Assembly (NCBI RefSeq): GCF_003514505.1
Contig: NZ_DOPX01000014.1
Coordinates: 75,081-139,080 of the forward strand
Length of the DNA: 64,000 nucleotides
Origin: Proteiniclasticum sp.
GTDB taxonomy: Bacteria; Bacillota; Clostridia; Clostridiales; Clostridiaceae
Reading direction: 5' to 3'
Below, in pieces: positions 17,776 to 26,350 of this stretch. The notes below the pieces were generated by a model. The model did not search any database. It worked only from the letters and a program-made list of their open reading frames with translations, and was not told the origin of the DNA. The position numbers were made by a program, and so were the translations under genes. Position 1 is the stretch's first letter, and each line of letters begins with the position of its first letter.

Positions 17776-18558
17776 ATGAAAAAACTAATTCCAATTCTAC
17801 TCGGACTTTTACTTCTCGCAGGTTGTGCAGGAGGCACAAAAAATGAGGATACCTTTGATGCCATGATGGAGAAAGGTGAAATCGTTGTTGGTCTTGATGA
17901 TACTTTTGTACCCATGGGGTTCAGAAATCCTCAGGGTGAACTCGTTGGGTTCGATGTGGATCTTGCTAGAGAAATCTTCACAAGAATTGGACTTACTCCT
18001 AAATTCCAGCCCATTGACTGGTCTTTGAAAGAAAGTGAACTGAACAGCGGAAACATTGATGTGATTTTCAATGGATACACCATCACCGATGCCCGTAAGG
18101 AAAAGGTCAACTTCTCCACCCCCTATATGGAGAACACTCAAATCATCATCACCTTGGCCAGCTCCGATATCAAGTCTAAAGAAGACCTGAAAGGTAAGGC
18201 TGTTTCTGTACAGAAAGAGTCCAGTGCTTATGATGCGGTTTCAAAAGACACTGACATCTATGAGAACCTGAAAAATGGAGAACTCATTACTTTCGACTCC
18301 AATCTGGACCTGTTTCTTGATCTGGAAGCCGGAAGAAGCGACGCCATTGTTCTGGATGAGGTCTTTGCAAGATACGTTCTTCTCAGCAAGAATATAGAAG
18401 ACTATAGAATTCTTGAGGATAATTTTGGAGAAGAAGAATATGGTATCGGCTTTAGAAAATCTGATGTGACGCTTCTTGAAAAGACCAATGAAACTTTGGC
18501 GGAACTCATAGAAGACGGAACCTTCGATGAAATCAAAAAGGTGTATATCAATGATTGA
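17776..18558 (+). CDS. Amino-acid ABC transporter, substrate-binding lipoprotein
   Basis: Encodes 260 residues. The N terminus is a lipoprotein signal with lipobox LLAGC, so it should be anchored outside the membrane. The rest is a solute-binding protein family 3 fold, with VGLDDTFVPMGFRNPQG and GFDVDLAREI in lobe 1 and FNGYTITDARKEKVNFS in the hinge area. The preceding T-box with a His-type specifier suggests histidine uptake; sequence alone does not fix the ligand. First gene of a three-gene operon with overlapping ends. Confidence 0.9.
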   Translation: MKKLIPILLGLLLLAGCAGGTKNEDTFDAMMEKGEIVVGLDDTFVPMGFRNPQGELVGFDVDLAREIFTRIGLTPKFQPIDWSLKESELNSGNIDVIFNGYTITDARKEKVNFSTPYMENTQIIITLASSDIKSKEDLKGKAVSVQKESSAYDAVSKDTDIYENLKNGELITFDSNLDLFLDLEAGRSDAIVLDEVFARYVLLSKNIEDYRILEDNFGEEEYGIGFRKSDVTLLEKTNETLAELIEDGTFDEIKKVYIND

Positions 18559-19192
18559 CATGATCACAACCAGTTATCCTTTGCTTTTGGAGGGTCTTTC
18601 CCAGACCCTCTTCTACTTCATCACCACCATGGTCACATCCGGACTTCTTGGACTTCTCGTGGCATATCTTTATACCCTGAAGCCTCTGAAGCCAGTGTTG
18701 TCCTTCTATATCTCCGTGGTGCGAGGAACTCCGCTTCTCCTTCAGCTGATCTTCATCTATTTCGGTCTGCCTTACTTTGGCATCACACTCAGCAGAATGA
18801 ACGCAGCACTTCTAGGGTTCACCTTCAATTACACCGGCTATATTGCTGAAATCCTAAGGGGCGGGATGGAGAGCATTCCGAAAGACCAGAAGGACGTGGC
18901 TTTTGTTCTTGGATTCAGCAGAAGATATACCTTCTTCCGGATTCTTCTGCCTTTGGGGATCCGAAACAGTTTTCCATCTTTAGCCAATGAAGTGCTGGTG
19001 CTCCTGAAGGACACTGCGCTGATCTACGCTCTCGGACTCAGTGAGCTGATCAAGGTCTCAAGAACTCTGGCCAATATCTATGTTTCTGGTACACCTTTCC
19101 TCATTGTAGGGCTGATTTATTTCACCTTAAGCTTCTTCTTGGAAAAAGGACTCAAGAAACTTGAAAAACGAATGAGGAGGGTTACGTTATGA
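18551..19192 (+). CDS. Amino-acid ABC transporter permease
   Basis: Encodes 213 residues, a polar amino acid permease (HisM type) with about five membrane helices. Motifs: VRGTPLLLQLIFIYFGLP and the ATPase-contacting EAA loop with GFSRRYTFFRILLPLGIR. The frame is open 8 codons further upstream, but ATG at 18551 overlaps the previous stop and gives MIDMITTSYPLLLEG, the usual beginning. Single permease, so the channel is presumably a homodimer. Confidence 0.9.
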   Translation: MIDMITTSYPLLLEGLSQTLFYFITTMVTSGLLGLLVAYLYTLKPLKPVLSFYISVVRGTPLLLQLIFIYFGLPYFGITLSRMNAALLGFTFNYTGYIAEILRGGMESIPKDQKDVAFVLGFSRRYTFFRILLPLGIRNSFPSLANEVLVLLKDTALIYALGLSELIKVSRTLANIYVSGTPFLIVGLIYFTLSFFLEKGLKKLEKRMRRVTL

Positions 19193-19803
19193 TATTCGAG
19201 GCAAAAAACATCAAAAAAACCTATGGAGATCTCACCGTACTGGAAAACCTGTCCTTTGAGGTGGACAAGAATGAGATTGCGGCGATTCTAGGCCCTTCAG
19301 GAATCGGAAAATCAACCCTCTTAAAGTGTATTGTTCAGCTGGAGAGCATTGACAGTGGCTCTTTTGTGCTAAATGGAGAAACACTCACAGAAAAAAACAG
19401 GACTCAAGTGGGCTTGGTCTTTCAGTCTTCCTCTCTCTTTCAGCACAAAAATGTGCTGGAGAACCTTCTGATGGCGCCACGCTATCATAAACTGTATGAA
19501 GATAAGGAACTGCTTTCCATGGCGGACAGGTATCTGCAGGATTTTGGCCTGCTCGAAAAGAAGTTTGCATACCCCTCCGAACTCTCAGGGGGCCAGAAGC
19601 AAAGAATCGCCATCATCAGAGCTCTTCTATTAAAACCTCTTCTCCTGTGTTTTGATGAACCCACCAGCAGTCTGGACCAGGAGAATAAAATGCTTCTTTT
19701 GGATATACTTCAGAAAATCAAAAAAGATCATGCGATTCTCATCGTCTCCCACGACGAGGACTTCATCGAAAAGGTTGCGGACAAAAAGATTCAGCTGCGT
19801 TAG
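19189..19803 (+). CDS. Amino-acid ABC transporter ATP-binding protein
   Basis: Encodes 204 residues, rather short for the family (about 240). Walker A is GPSGIGKST, the signature LSGGQKQRIAIIRALL and Walker B LLLCFDEPTSSLD are intact, followed by the switch His in IVSHDEDF. The missing residues are at the C terminus, where the usual tail after the H-loop is shortened. Overlaps the permease gene by 4 bases. Confidence 0.92.
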   Translation: MIFEAKNIKKTYGDLTVLENLSFEVDKNEIAAILGPSGIGKSTLLKCIVQLESIDSGSFVLNGETLTEKNRTQVGLVFQSSSLFQHKNVLENLLMAPRYHKLYEDKELLSMADRYLQDFGLLEKKFAYPSELSGGQKQRIAIIRALLLKPLLLCFDEPTSSLDQENKMLLLDILQKIKKDHAILIVSHDEDFIEKVADKKIQLR

Positions 19804-19867
19804 TTTTTTTACATATCTTTCAGAAAATCAGCTATACTTGAAATAGAGAACACTCTATAAGGACGTG

Positions 19868-20674
19868 ATGTATGTGTCTTTGATTACTTATTTTCTCTAT
19901 TTCATCATTTATAGTTTTCTAGGTTGGCTTTATGAATCTATTTTATGTTCCATCACTGGAAAAAAGCTTGTGAACAGAGGGTTTCTCAACGGCCCCGTCT
20001 GCCCTGTCTATGGATTTGGTGCGCTGCTGATTGTACTGGTTTTCTACGGAAAAGAGACCAGCCTTCTTCCGCTTTTTCTGTCCAGTATGGTTCTGACCAG
20101 TGTCGTGGAGTACTTCACTGCTGTTCTTCTGGAAAAACTCTTCCACGCCAGGTGGTGGGATTATTCCGGACGTCCTTTCAATATCCATGGCCGGGTTTAT
20201 CTCACTGGAGCTTTGGTTTTTGCTGCTTTATCCGTGTTCATCATAAGGTTTCTCCATCCTTTTGTGGAGTCCATGATTGGCACCTTATCCGCCAGTTCAA
20301 AAACCACCCTCTCCATTACGCTTTTCCTCATCCTTCTCATCGATCTTTTCATCACCGTCAGGCATCTTCTTCTCCTTCGTCTTCGCATCAGCGCTGTTCG
20401 GGATGAGTTTGACAGACTGGTGAAGGAAGGTGAACTGAAACTGGATGAACTGCGGCAGATCCTCCAAAGCAAACTGGAAGGTACGGTGCTGTATACCGAT
20501 CGGGTGAAAGCTCTCTTTCAGAAAGGCCGCTATCAGAACAGGCGAATCTTCAATGCCTTTCCAAACCTCACCGCCTTAAAGAACAACGAGATCTTCAGCA
20601 AACTCAAAAGCAGTTTTCTGGAAAACAAGAAAAAACTGGATGACAAGATCCGCAACTTCAACAATCATCTGTGA
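19868..20674 (+). CDS. Putative ABC transporter permease, CmpB type membrane protein
   Basis: Encodes about 268 residues with six or so hydrophobic segments and a charged cytosolic tail rich in Lys and Glu (from about residue 170). FLYFIIYSFLGWLYES at the start, GKKLVNRGFLNGPVCPVYGFGA and KLFHARWWDYSGRPFNIHGRVYL (shown in part) are marks of the PF06541 family, whose function is not established. Three starts are possible: GTG 19865, ATG 19868 and GTG 19874; the AAGGAC site at 19859 fits 19874 best by spacing, and relatives begin about 9 residues before FIIYSFLGW, also favouring 19874. Confidence 0.75.
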   Translation: MYVSLITYFLYFIIYSFLGWLYESILCSITGKKLVNRGFLNGPVCPVYGFGALLIVLVFYGKETSLLPLFLSSMVLTSVVEYFTAVLLEKLFHARWWDYSGRPFNIHGRVYLTGALVFAALSVFIIRFLHPFVESMIGTLSASSKTTLSITLFLILLIDLFITVRHLLLLRLRISAVRDEFDRLVKEGELKLDELRQILQSKLEGTVLYTDRVKALFQKGRYQNRRIFNAFPNLTALKNNEIFSKLKSSFLENKKKLDDKIRNFNNHL

Positions 20675-20700
20675 GAAGCTCCAAAGGCTTCTCTTTTTCT
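20673..20700 (+). terminator. Terminator after CmpB-type gene
   Basis: GAGAAGC (20673-20679) and GCTTCTC (20687-20693) with a 7-base loop and a T-rich tail. Confidence 0.75.
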
Positions 20701-20922
20701 TTTGATGTTCCTTCTTCAACCCCACAGAAGTCAAAGGATTCATGAACTTTGTTACGAATAAATGAACAATATACAGATTGACCGTAAATTTAATTGTATG
20801 CTATTGAATTTTGTGTTCGGTTAGTTTATAGTAAAGGCATACAGTTAATAACCGCTCCCACTACAGGGAGTTTTCTAGATAATAAAAGTAATCGTTGAAA
20901 ACAAAATTGGAGGAATGAAAGA

Positions 20923-21531
20923 ATGAAACATGAATTACCAAAACTGCCTTATGAGTACAGTGCACTGGAGCCTTATGTAGATGCAGAGACCATGGAGATC
21001 CATTACAGCAAGCATCATCAGGCTTATGTGAACAATCTGAATGCTGCTCTTGAGAAGTATCCAGAGCTGCAGGAAAAAGACATCAAGGATCTCGTTGCAG
21101 ACCTTAATGCAGTTCCAGAAGATATCAGAGGCGCTGTAAGAAATAATGGTGGCGGACACCTCAATCACTCCATGTTCTGGAAGATGATGAAGAAAGCAGA
21201 AGGACAGGCTCCAGAAGGAGAACTCCTGACAGCAATCAATGAGAAGTTCGGAAGCTTTGATGAATTCAAGAGTGTATTCGCAAAGGCTGGCGCAACAAGA
21301 TTTGGATCAGGTTGGGCATGGCTGGTAGTAAAGGATGGAAAGCTTGATGTAGTATCCACACCAAACCAGGACAATCCGATCACAGACGGACTTACACCAA
21401 TCCTGGGACTAGACGTTTGGGAGCATGCATACTATCTGAAGTATCAGAACAGAAGACCTGAATACATCGAAAACTGGTTCAACGTAGTGAATTGGGACGA
21501 AGTTGCAAAACTTTACAGCGAAGCAAAATAA
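20923..21531 (+). CDS. sodA: Superoxide dismutase (Fe/Mn family)
   Basis: Encodes 202 residues, full length. The metal ligands are His27 (IHYSKHH), His82 (HLNHSMFW), Asp164 and His168 (DVWEHAYYL). The sequence GGGHLNHSMFW is the form usual in manganese enzymes. Converts superoxide to peroxide and oxygen in the cytosol; in an anaerobe it is an oxygen-stress defence. The ATG has a GGAGGAATGAAAGA leader. A TTGACC element at 20778-20783 is a possible -35 but no good -10 stands out, so regulation is open. Confidence 0.95.
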   Translation: MKHELPKLPYEYSALEPYVDAETMEIHYSKHHQAYVNNLNAALEKYPELQEKDIKDLVADLNAVPEDIRGAVRNNGGGHLNHSMFWKMMKKAEGQAPEGELLTAINEKFGSFDEFKSVFAKAGATRFGSGWAWLVVKDGKLDVVSTPNQDNPITDGLTPILGLDVWEHAYYLKYQNRRPEYIENWFNVVNWDEVAKLYSEAK

Positions 21532-21575
21532 GTAACCCCTCAAATTGATATATATTTTAACTGGCCTATGATGAA

Positions 21576-21607
21576 AAATCCTGCTGTTCCCCCGGCAGGA
21601 TTTTTTT
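21576..21607 (+). terminator. Terminator of sodA
   Basis: AAATCCTGC (21576-21584) and GCAGGATTT (21595-21603) followed by a T run; 45 bases after the stop. Confidence 0.85.
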
Positions 21608-21731
21608 CTGCCTATTTTTCTAAAAATGAAATACAGAATATGAAACGAAAATACAGAAGTTCCCATCCTTTCAAAACCTTCTGTCAATTTTACGGTAAGA
21701 TAAGGATAACTAATGATTTCTGGAGGAGTAT

Positions 21732-23732
21732 ATGAGAAAGATTACACTAGATGAGTTCAAAAATTATACCTTTCTGTCTGGGATAGACCATGCCCAAGGC
21801 GGTAAATTTGCAGCATTTGCAGTGCACAAAGTGGACCTGGATGGCAACAAATATCTTTCCAACCTGCATCTCTACGATGTGGAAAAAAATGCAGTACGAA
21901 AACTGACTTCTTTCAACAAAGAGTCTTCTTTCAAATGGCTGAACGAAGAAGAGATTGTATTTTCAACCATTCGGGATGATAAGGATAAGGAGGACAGTGA
22001 GTCCCTCAAAGAATTCACTCAGGTATATAAAATACATATTCATGGTGGTGAAGCGGATAAATTCATCCGTTTCAACAAGAGAGTCTCCAGCTATGAGTTT
22101 CTCAAAAATGGCATGATTCTCGCATCTGTCTATTTTGACAACAATGCCAAGGATCAGCTGAACCTGGACGAAAAAGAGCTCTCTGAAGAGCTGAAGAGAC
22201 TCAAAGAGGAAAAAGATTATGAAGTCCTCGAAGAGATTCCTTACTGGTCCAACGGAGGAGGTTTCACATCCAGAAAGAGAAACAGGCTCGCTTTATTTGA
22301 CAGTGAAGGAAATTTCCAGAAGTATCTTTCGTCAGAATATACAGATGTGGAACTGATTAAGCTCAGCAAGGACAAAAGCCATGCTGTGATCCTTTCCTCC
22401 ACATTCACAGATAAGATGCCCCTCTATAATGAACTGTCCATTTTTGACGGTGTCAATGTGCTGCCTCTAGAAACCAAAGGACTATCCCTGTCCTATGCTG
22501 ATTTTCTAAGTGACACAACACTGATTCTCACCGCAACGGATATGAAATATCTGGGCATCAATGAAAACGGCAAGTTCTACAAATACGATCTGGAAAAAGG
22601 AGAACTGACACTGCTGACGAAAGACCTGGATATGTCTCTGTACAGCTCTGTAGGCAGTGACGCACGATACGGTGGAGGAAAGCAGCGCGGTGTTTATAAC
22701 GGAGAGCTCTACTTCACAACAACAAAGGGAACAGATTCTCATCTGATGAAGGTGAACGGGGAAGGAGAACTTACAGAAGTGCTTGCAGAGGAAGGTTCTG
22801 TGGACTCCTTCAGCATAGAAGAAGGACATCTTCTCTATATCGGCATGAAAAATACAACACTTCAGGCACTTTATGCTATTGAAGACGGCTCCTCCAGGAA
22901 GATCACAACCTTTAATGATTGGATCCATGAAGAACTGAAACTTTCCCTCCCTGAAACACTATCCTATCCTTTAGAGGATGGCAGAACCATTGATGGTTTT
23001 GTTCTAAAACCTGCTGATTATGAAAAAGGAAAGAAGTATCCCGTACTTCTTGAAATCCATGGCGGACCCAAAACGGTCTATGGATCGGTCTTCTATCATG
23101 AGCTTCAGTATTTTGCCAGTGAAGGATACTTTGTTATTTTCTGTAATCCAAGAGGAAGTGATGGAAAAGGAAACGACTTCTCCGACATCCGAGGGCTCTA
23201 CGGCGCCATTGATTACGAAGATCTCATGAACTTCACAGACCTCGCTCTGGAAACCTATGAAGACATGGATCCATCGAATCTGTTTGTCACTGGTGGTTCT
23301 TACGGGGGCTTCATGACCAACTGGATCATCGGACACACCCACAGATTCAAGGCTGCAGCTTCCCAAAGAAGCATCTCCAACTGGATCTCCATGTTCAACA
23401 CCACAGACATTGGATACTACTTTGCAGATGATCAGACTGCTTCTTCTCCATGGGAAAACCACGAGAAGATGTGGGACCAGTCTCCACTGAAATATGCAGA
23501 TCAGGTAAAAACACCGACCCTGTTCATTCATTCAGAAGAAGACTACAGATGCTGGCTCACGGAAGGTCTCCAGATGTTCACCGCGCTCAAATATCACGGC
23601 GTGGAATCAAGACTTTGTATGTTCCGGGGTGAGAACCATGAACTCAGCCGCTCTGGAAAACCTAAGCATAGAGTCCGAAGGCTTACGGAGATTGATGAGT
23701 GGTTCAAAAAGTTCCAGCCTAAAGAAAGCTAA
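21732..23732 (+). CDS. S9 family peptidase (acylaminoacyl-peptidase type)
   Basis: Encodes 666 residues with no signal peptide. The first 400 residues form a seven-bladed propeller-like region (repeating short beta patterns), and the C-terminal 260 are an alpha/beta hydrolase. The catalytic triad is visible as Ser523 in GGSYGGFM, Asp604 in SEEDYRCWL and His636 in RGENHELSRSGKPKHR. This SEEDYR...GENH layout is typical of cytosolic acylaminoacyl-peptidases and their relatives, which clip small peptides. Start ATG has a TGGAGGAG site. Stands alone between two terminators. Confidence 0.93.
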   Translation: MRKITLDEFKNYTFLSGIDHAQGGKFAAFAVHKVDLDGNKYLSNLHLYDVEKNAVRKLTSFNKESSFKWLNEEEIVFSTIRDDKDKEDSESLKEFTQVYKIHIHGGEADKFIRFNKRVSSYEFLKNGMILASVYFDNNAKDQLNLDEKELSEELKRLKEEKDYEVLEEIPYWSNGGGFTSRKRNRLALFDSEGNFQKYLSSEYTDVELIKLSKDKSHAVILSSTFTDKMPLYNELSIFDGVNVLPLETKGLSLSYADFLSDTTLILTATDMKYLGINENGKFYKYDLEKGELTLLTKDLDMSLYSSVGSDARYGGGKQRGVYNGELYFTTTKGTDSHLMKVNGEGELTEVLAEEGSVDSFSIEEGHLLYIGMKNTTLQALYAIEDGSSRKITTFNDWIHEELKLSLPETLSYPLEDGRTIDGFVLKPADYEKGKKYPVLLEIHGGPKTVYGSVFYHELQYFASEGYFVIFCNPRGSDGKGNDFSDIRGLYGAIDYEDLMNFTDLALETYEDMDPSNLFVTGGSYGGFMTNWIIGHTHRFKAAASQRSISNWISMFNTTDIGYYFADDQTASSPWENHEKMWDQSPLKYADQVKTPTLFIHSEEDYRCWLTEGLQMFTALKYHGVESRLCMFRGENHELSRSGKPKHRVRRLTEIDEWFKKFQPKES

Positions 23733-23762
23733 CGACGCATATCTCTAACACTCCTATATAGT

Positions 23763-23793
23763 TGAACTGGCTTCCCGGCCAGTTCATTTTTTT
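23763..23793 (+). terminator. Terminator of the S9 peptidase gene
   Basis: GAACTGGC (23764-23771) and GCCAGTTC (23778-23785) with a T run after it. Confidence 0.85.
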
Positions 23794-23866
23794 CATCATT
23801 GACAAACCGATCTCATTTCCCCTATAGTAATAAAAATCAGATAATTAAAGACAGGTGGTGGAGTTC

Positions 23867-25603
23867 TTGAATAAAAACAAATTTCGTAACCTTCTCAGAA
23901 GTGCTGATGCCAGCATCCCTTGTGATACCGTGTTTACAGGTGGAAAAGTGCTCAGCGTGTTCAGTGGAGTTCTGGAAGATGTTACATTTGCAGTGACCGA
24001 TGGGATGATTGTGGGTTTTGGCGAAAGCTATGAATCCAATCACGTGGTGGACCTGAAAGGAAAAATAGTTGTACCCGGTCTCATCGATTCTCATATCCAT
24101 ATTGAATCCACTTTGGCTACCCCAAAGGAGTTTTCAAAAGCCGCCATCAGGCATGGCATCACAACCGTCATCATGGACCCTCATGAGATCGGAAACGTTC
24201 TTGGCACCAAGGGTTTGGATTTTATGCTGGAGTCCTCCAAAAATCTTCCTGTAACCTTTCAGATGATGCTGCCCTCCTGTGTTCCCGCAACCATCCACGA
24301 AACATCAGGTGCGATCCTTCGTGCCGAGGACCTGGCTCCTTACTATGAGGATCATCGTGTGTCAGGGCTTGCAGAAATGATGGATCTTACCGGTGTGAAG
24401 ACCACTAGAGATGATGTGCTTCAAAAACTTATGGATGCAAAAAAGCACCGCAAGACTCTCGATGGACACGGGGCAGGTCTCAGTGATATGGACAATAATC
24501 TTTACCGCGTGGCGGGCATTTCAACAGATCATGAATGCACTACCGTAGAAGAAGCCAAAGACAGGCTTTCTAAAGGATTCTATGTCCATATCAGAGAAGG
24601 CTCCGTGGCGAAGAATTTTGATACGCTTTTGCCAGTGGTAAACAAAAACAACCATCACCGCTTTACTTTCTGCACCGATGACATCTATATTGATGATCTT
24701 TATGAAAACGGCAGCATTGACACCATGATCCGAAAAGCCATCGCATCTGGACTGGATCCCATAGATGCAATAAAAATGGCCACCTTAAATCCAGCCACCT
24801 GCTATCACCTGCAAGACCTTGGCGCTGTAGCTCCAGGATACCAGGCGGATTTTGTGGTCCTAAAGAACCTGGAAAGCTTCCATATTCACTCCGTGTATCA
24901 GAAGGGCCACTGTGTGTTTCAGGAAGAAGAGGTGATCTTCCCTTATAAAAATCATCCATTGCCCGCTCTTCCCCGCACAGTCACACTAAAAAAACTGACT
25001 CTGGAGGATCTTTCCATGGTATCAGGCACAGGGATTCTCCATGTGATTGAAATACTGTCCAATAGCCTTCTCACAAATCATCTGGTGCTTGAAACACCAA
25101 TAAATCAGGAAGTGAACATTGGACCCATGGCAGATCTGGCAAAGCTCTTTGTCATGGAACGTCATGGAAACCATGGCAATATGGGAAAAGGCATCGTCAA
25201 AGGATTCAAAATGAAAAGCGGCGCAGTGGCCACCACCATCGCCCATGATTCCCATAATCTGGTGGCATTGGGTGTCAATGATGAGGATCTTCTCGTTGCC
25301 GTCCGAAGGATCGAAGAGATCGGTGGCGGACTGGTTCTTGTGGAGAACAAAAAAATACTGGCGGAGCTCCCCCTAGAAATCGGTGGTCTCATGTCCAGTG
25401 CGCCCTTAGAGGAAATCACAGAAAAGCTTCATAAAGTCCGAGAGATGGAGAAGATGCTCTTTGATGAGCTGGACTTCAATCCCTTCCTGACCCTATCCTT
25501 CCTCACACTCCCGGTGATCCCCACGTTGAAAATCACCGACAAAGGACTTTTTGACACAAATCAGCAGACTTTCATCACCTTTGATGAAGAGGTGCAGCAA
25601 TAA
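23867..25603 (+). CDS. ade: Adenine deaminase
   Basis: Encodes 578 residues of the bacterial adenine deaminase (Ade/AdeC) family, which converts adenine to hypoxanthine and ammonia for purine salvage. The amidohydrolase metal site starts with DSHIHIEST, with MDPHEIGN, HGAGLSDMD and FCTDDI further on; the C-terminal adenine deaminase domain has RHGNHGNMGKGIVKGF and IAHDSHNLVALG. A GTG at 23855 is in frame, but GGTGGTGGAG looks like the ribosome site and TTG at 23867 gives MNKNKFRNLL, matching the usual N terminus. No purine riboswitch is visible upstream. Confidence 0.93.
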   Translation: MNKNKFRNLLRSADASIPCDTVFTGGKVLSVFSGVLEDVTFAVTDGMIVGFGESYESNHVVDLKGKIVVPGLIDSHIHIESTLATPKEFSKAAIRHGITTVIMDPHEIGNVLGTKGLDFMLESSKNLPVTFQMMLPSCVPATIHETSGAILRAEDLAPYYEDHRVSGLAEMMDLTGVKTTRDDVLQKLMDAKKHRKTLDGHGAGLSDMDNNLYRVAGISTDHECTTVEEAKDRLSKGFYVHIREGSVAKNFDTLLPVVNKNNHHRFTFCTDDIYIDDLYENGSIDTMIRKAIASGLDPIDAIKMATLNPATCYHLQDLGAVAPGYQADFVVLKNLESFHIHSVYQKGHCVFQEEEVIFPYKNHPLPALPRTVTLKKLTLEDLSMVSGTGILHVIEILSNSLLTNHLVLETPINQEVNIGPMADLAKLFVMERHGNHGNMGKGIVKGFKMKSGAVATTIAHDSHNLVALGVNDEDLLVAVRRIEEIGGGLVLVENKKILAELPLEIGGLMSSAPLEEITEKLHKVREMEKMLFDELDFNPFLTLSFLTLPVIPTLKITDKGLFDTNQQTFITFDEEVQQ

Positions 25604-25617
25604 CTAGAGTTGATATG

Positions 25618-25647
25618 AGAAAAGACCTGGCACGCCAGGTCTTTTCT
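25618..25647. terminator. Bidirectional terminator between ade and the next convergent gene
   Basis: Fourteen-base perfect arms 25618-25631 and 25634-25647 with A and T runs at the ends, so it can work in both directions. Confidence 0.85.
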
Positions 25648-25659
25648 TTCAATGGTATT

Positions 25660-26142
25660 CTATTCTCTTAAATATGTAAGATCTTCTATTGAAATATCTT
25701 TTTCCAAGGACTCCGGATCTTCCATCCAGAGAAACAGCTCCTTTTCCAAAAAGCTGTAGAAACGGTCCCATGAAATGACTTTGAAGTTGTGTGGAACATC
25801 CACAAGAGATATTGCTGAAAATTCATCTTTTCCGTCTGTTTTGCGAAGCATCAGTTCTACACCCTTATAGTCCAGAACCAGGATTCTTTGGGAGCTCATA
25901 TCTTTGTGATCCAAAATTCCATGTTCTCTGCAGAACTTGCAAAGATATTCAATGAGGGTCTCTCCCATACTATCGATGCTGGTGACCGAGTACCGTCCGG
26001 CAATCCATCTGTACCAAACATCATGGAGATTGATGAAATTGAAAAACTCGTCATGCTGGCTGAGAAGCCGCTTTAACGCTTTGATCTCCATCATTCTTTT
26101 TTCTTTCAACAGTTCTCTTCTTTCGTTCTCGTGTACTTCCAT
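25660..26142 (-). CDS. Protein of unknown function, 160 residues
   Basis: I do not recognise this protein. It is soluble, begins with a charged helix (MEVHENERRELLKEKRMM), then reads HDEFFNFINLHDVWYRW, MGETLIEYLCKFCREHG and ILVLDYKGVELMLRKTDG, and ends with an acidic tail. No signal peptide, membrane segment or metal motif is evident. A GTG at 26151 is in frame, but GAGGTG lies between it and the ATG at 26142, so the ATG is preferred. It is flanked by terminator-like hairpins and is probably a single-gene transcript. Confidence 0.65.
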   Translation of the reverse strand: MEVHENERRELLKEKRMMEIKALKRLLSQHDEFFNFINLHDVWYRWIAGRYSVTSIDSMGETLIEYLCKFCREHGILDHKDMSSQRILVLDYKGVELMLRKTDGKDEFSAISLVDVPHNFKVISWDRFYSFLEKELFLWMEDPESLEKDISIEDLTYLRE

Positions 26143-26300
26143 TTCTTTCACCTCAGGCCATTTATAATATTCTAAAAATTCTCATACCTAAGTATATCAT
26201 ACTTCATGAAAGATAATAATAAAAACACGATAACATTATGTGAAAGTATTGTTTCACCGCTGATGATATATATGAATGTCGAAAAAATCGCAGATTATTA

Positions 26301-26334
26301 AAAAAGAAGGGCCAGATCATAAAATCCTGCCCTT
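26301..26334 (-). terminator. Probable terminator of the DEAD-box helicase gene
   Basis: Six-base arms AAGGGC/GCCCTT (26307-26312, 26329-26334) with a long loop, then CTTCTTTTTT on the minus strand, 17 bases beyond the stop. Confidence 0.5.
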
Positions 26335-26350
26335 ACTGCATACAAAAATT

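Noticed and set aside
23794..23866. Possible purine riboswitch upstream of adenine deaminase
   Set aside because: The space between the previous terminator and the start is too short and the conserved purine aptamer sequence is absent.
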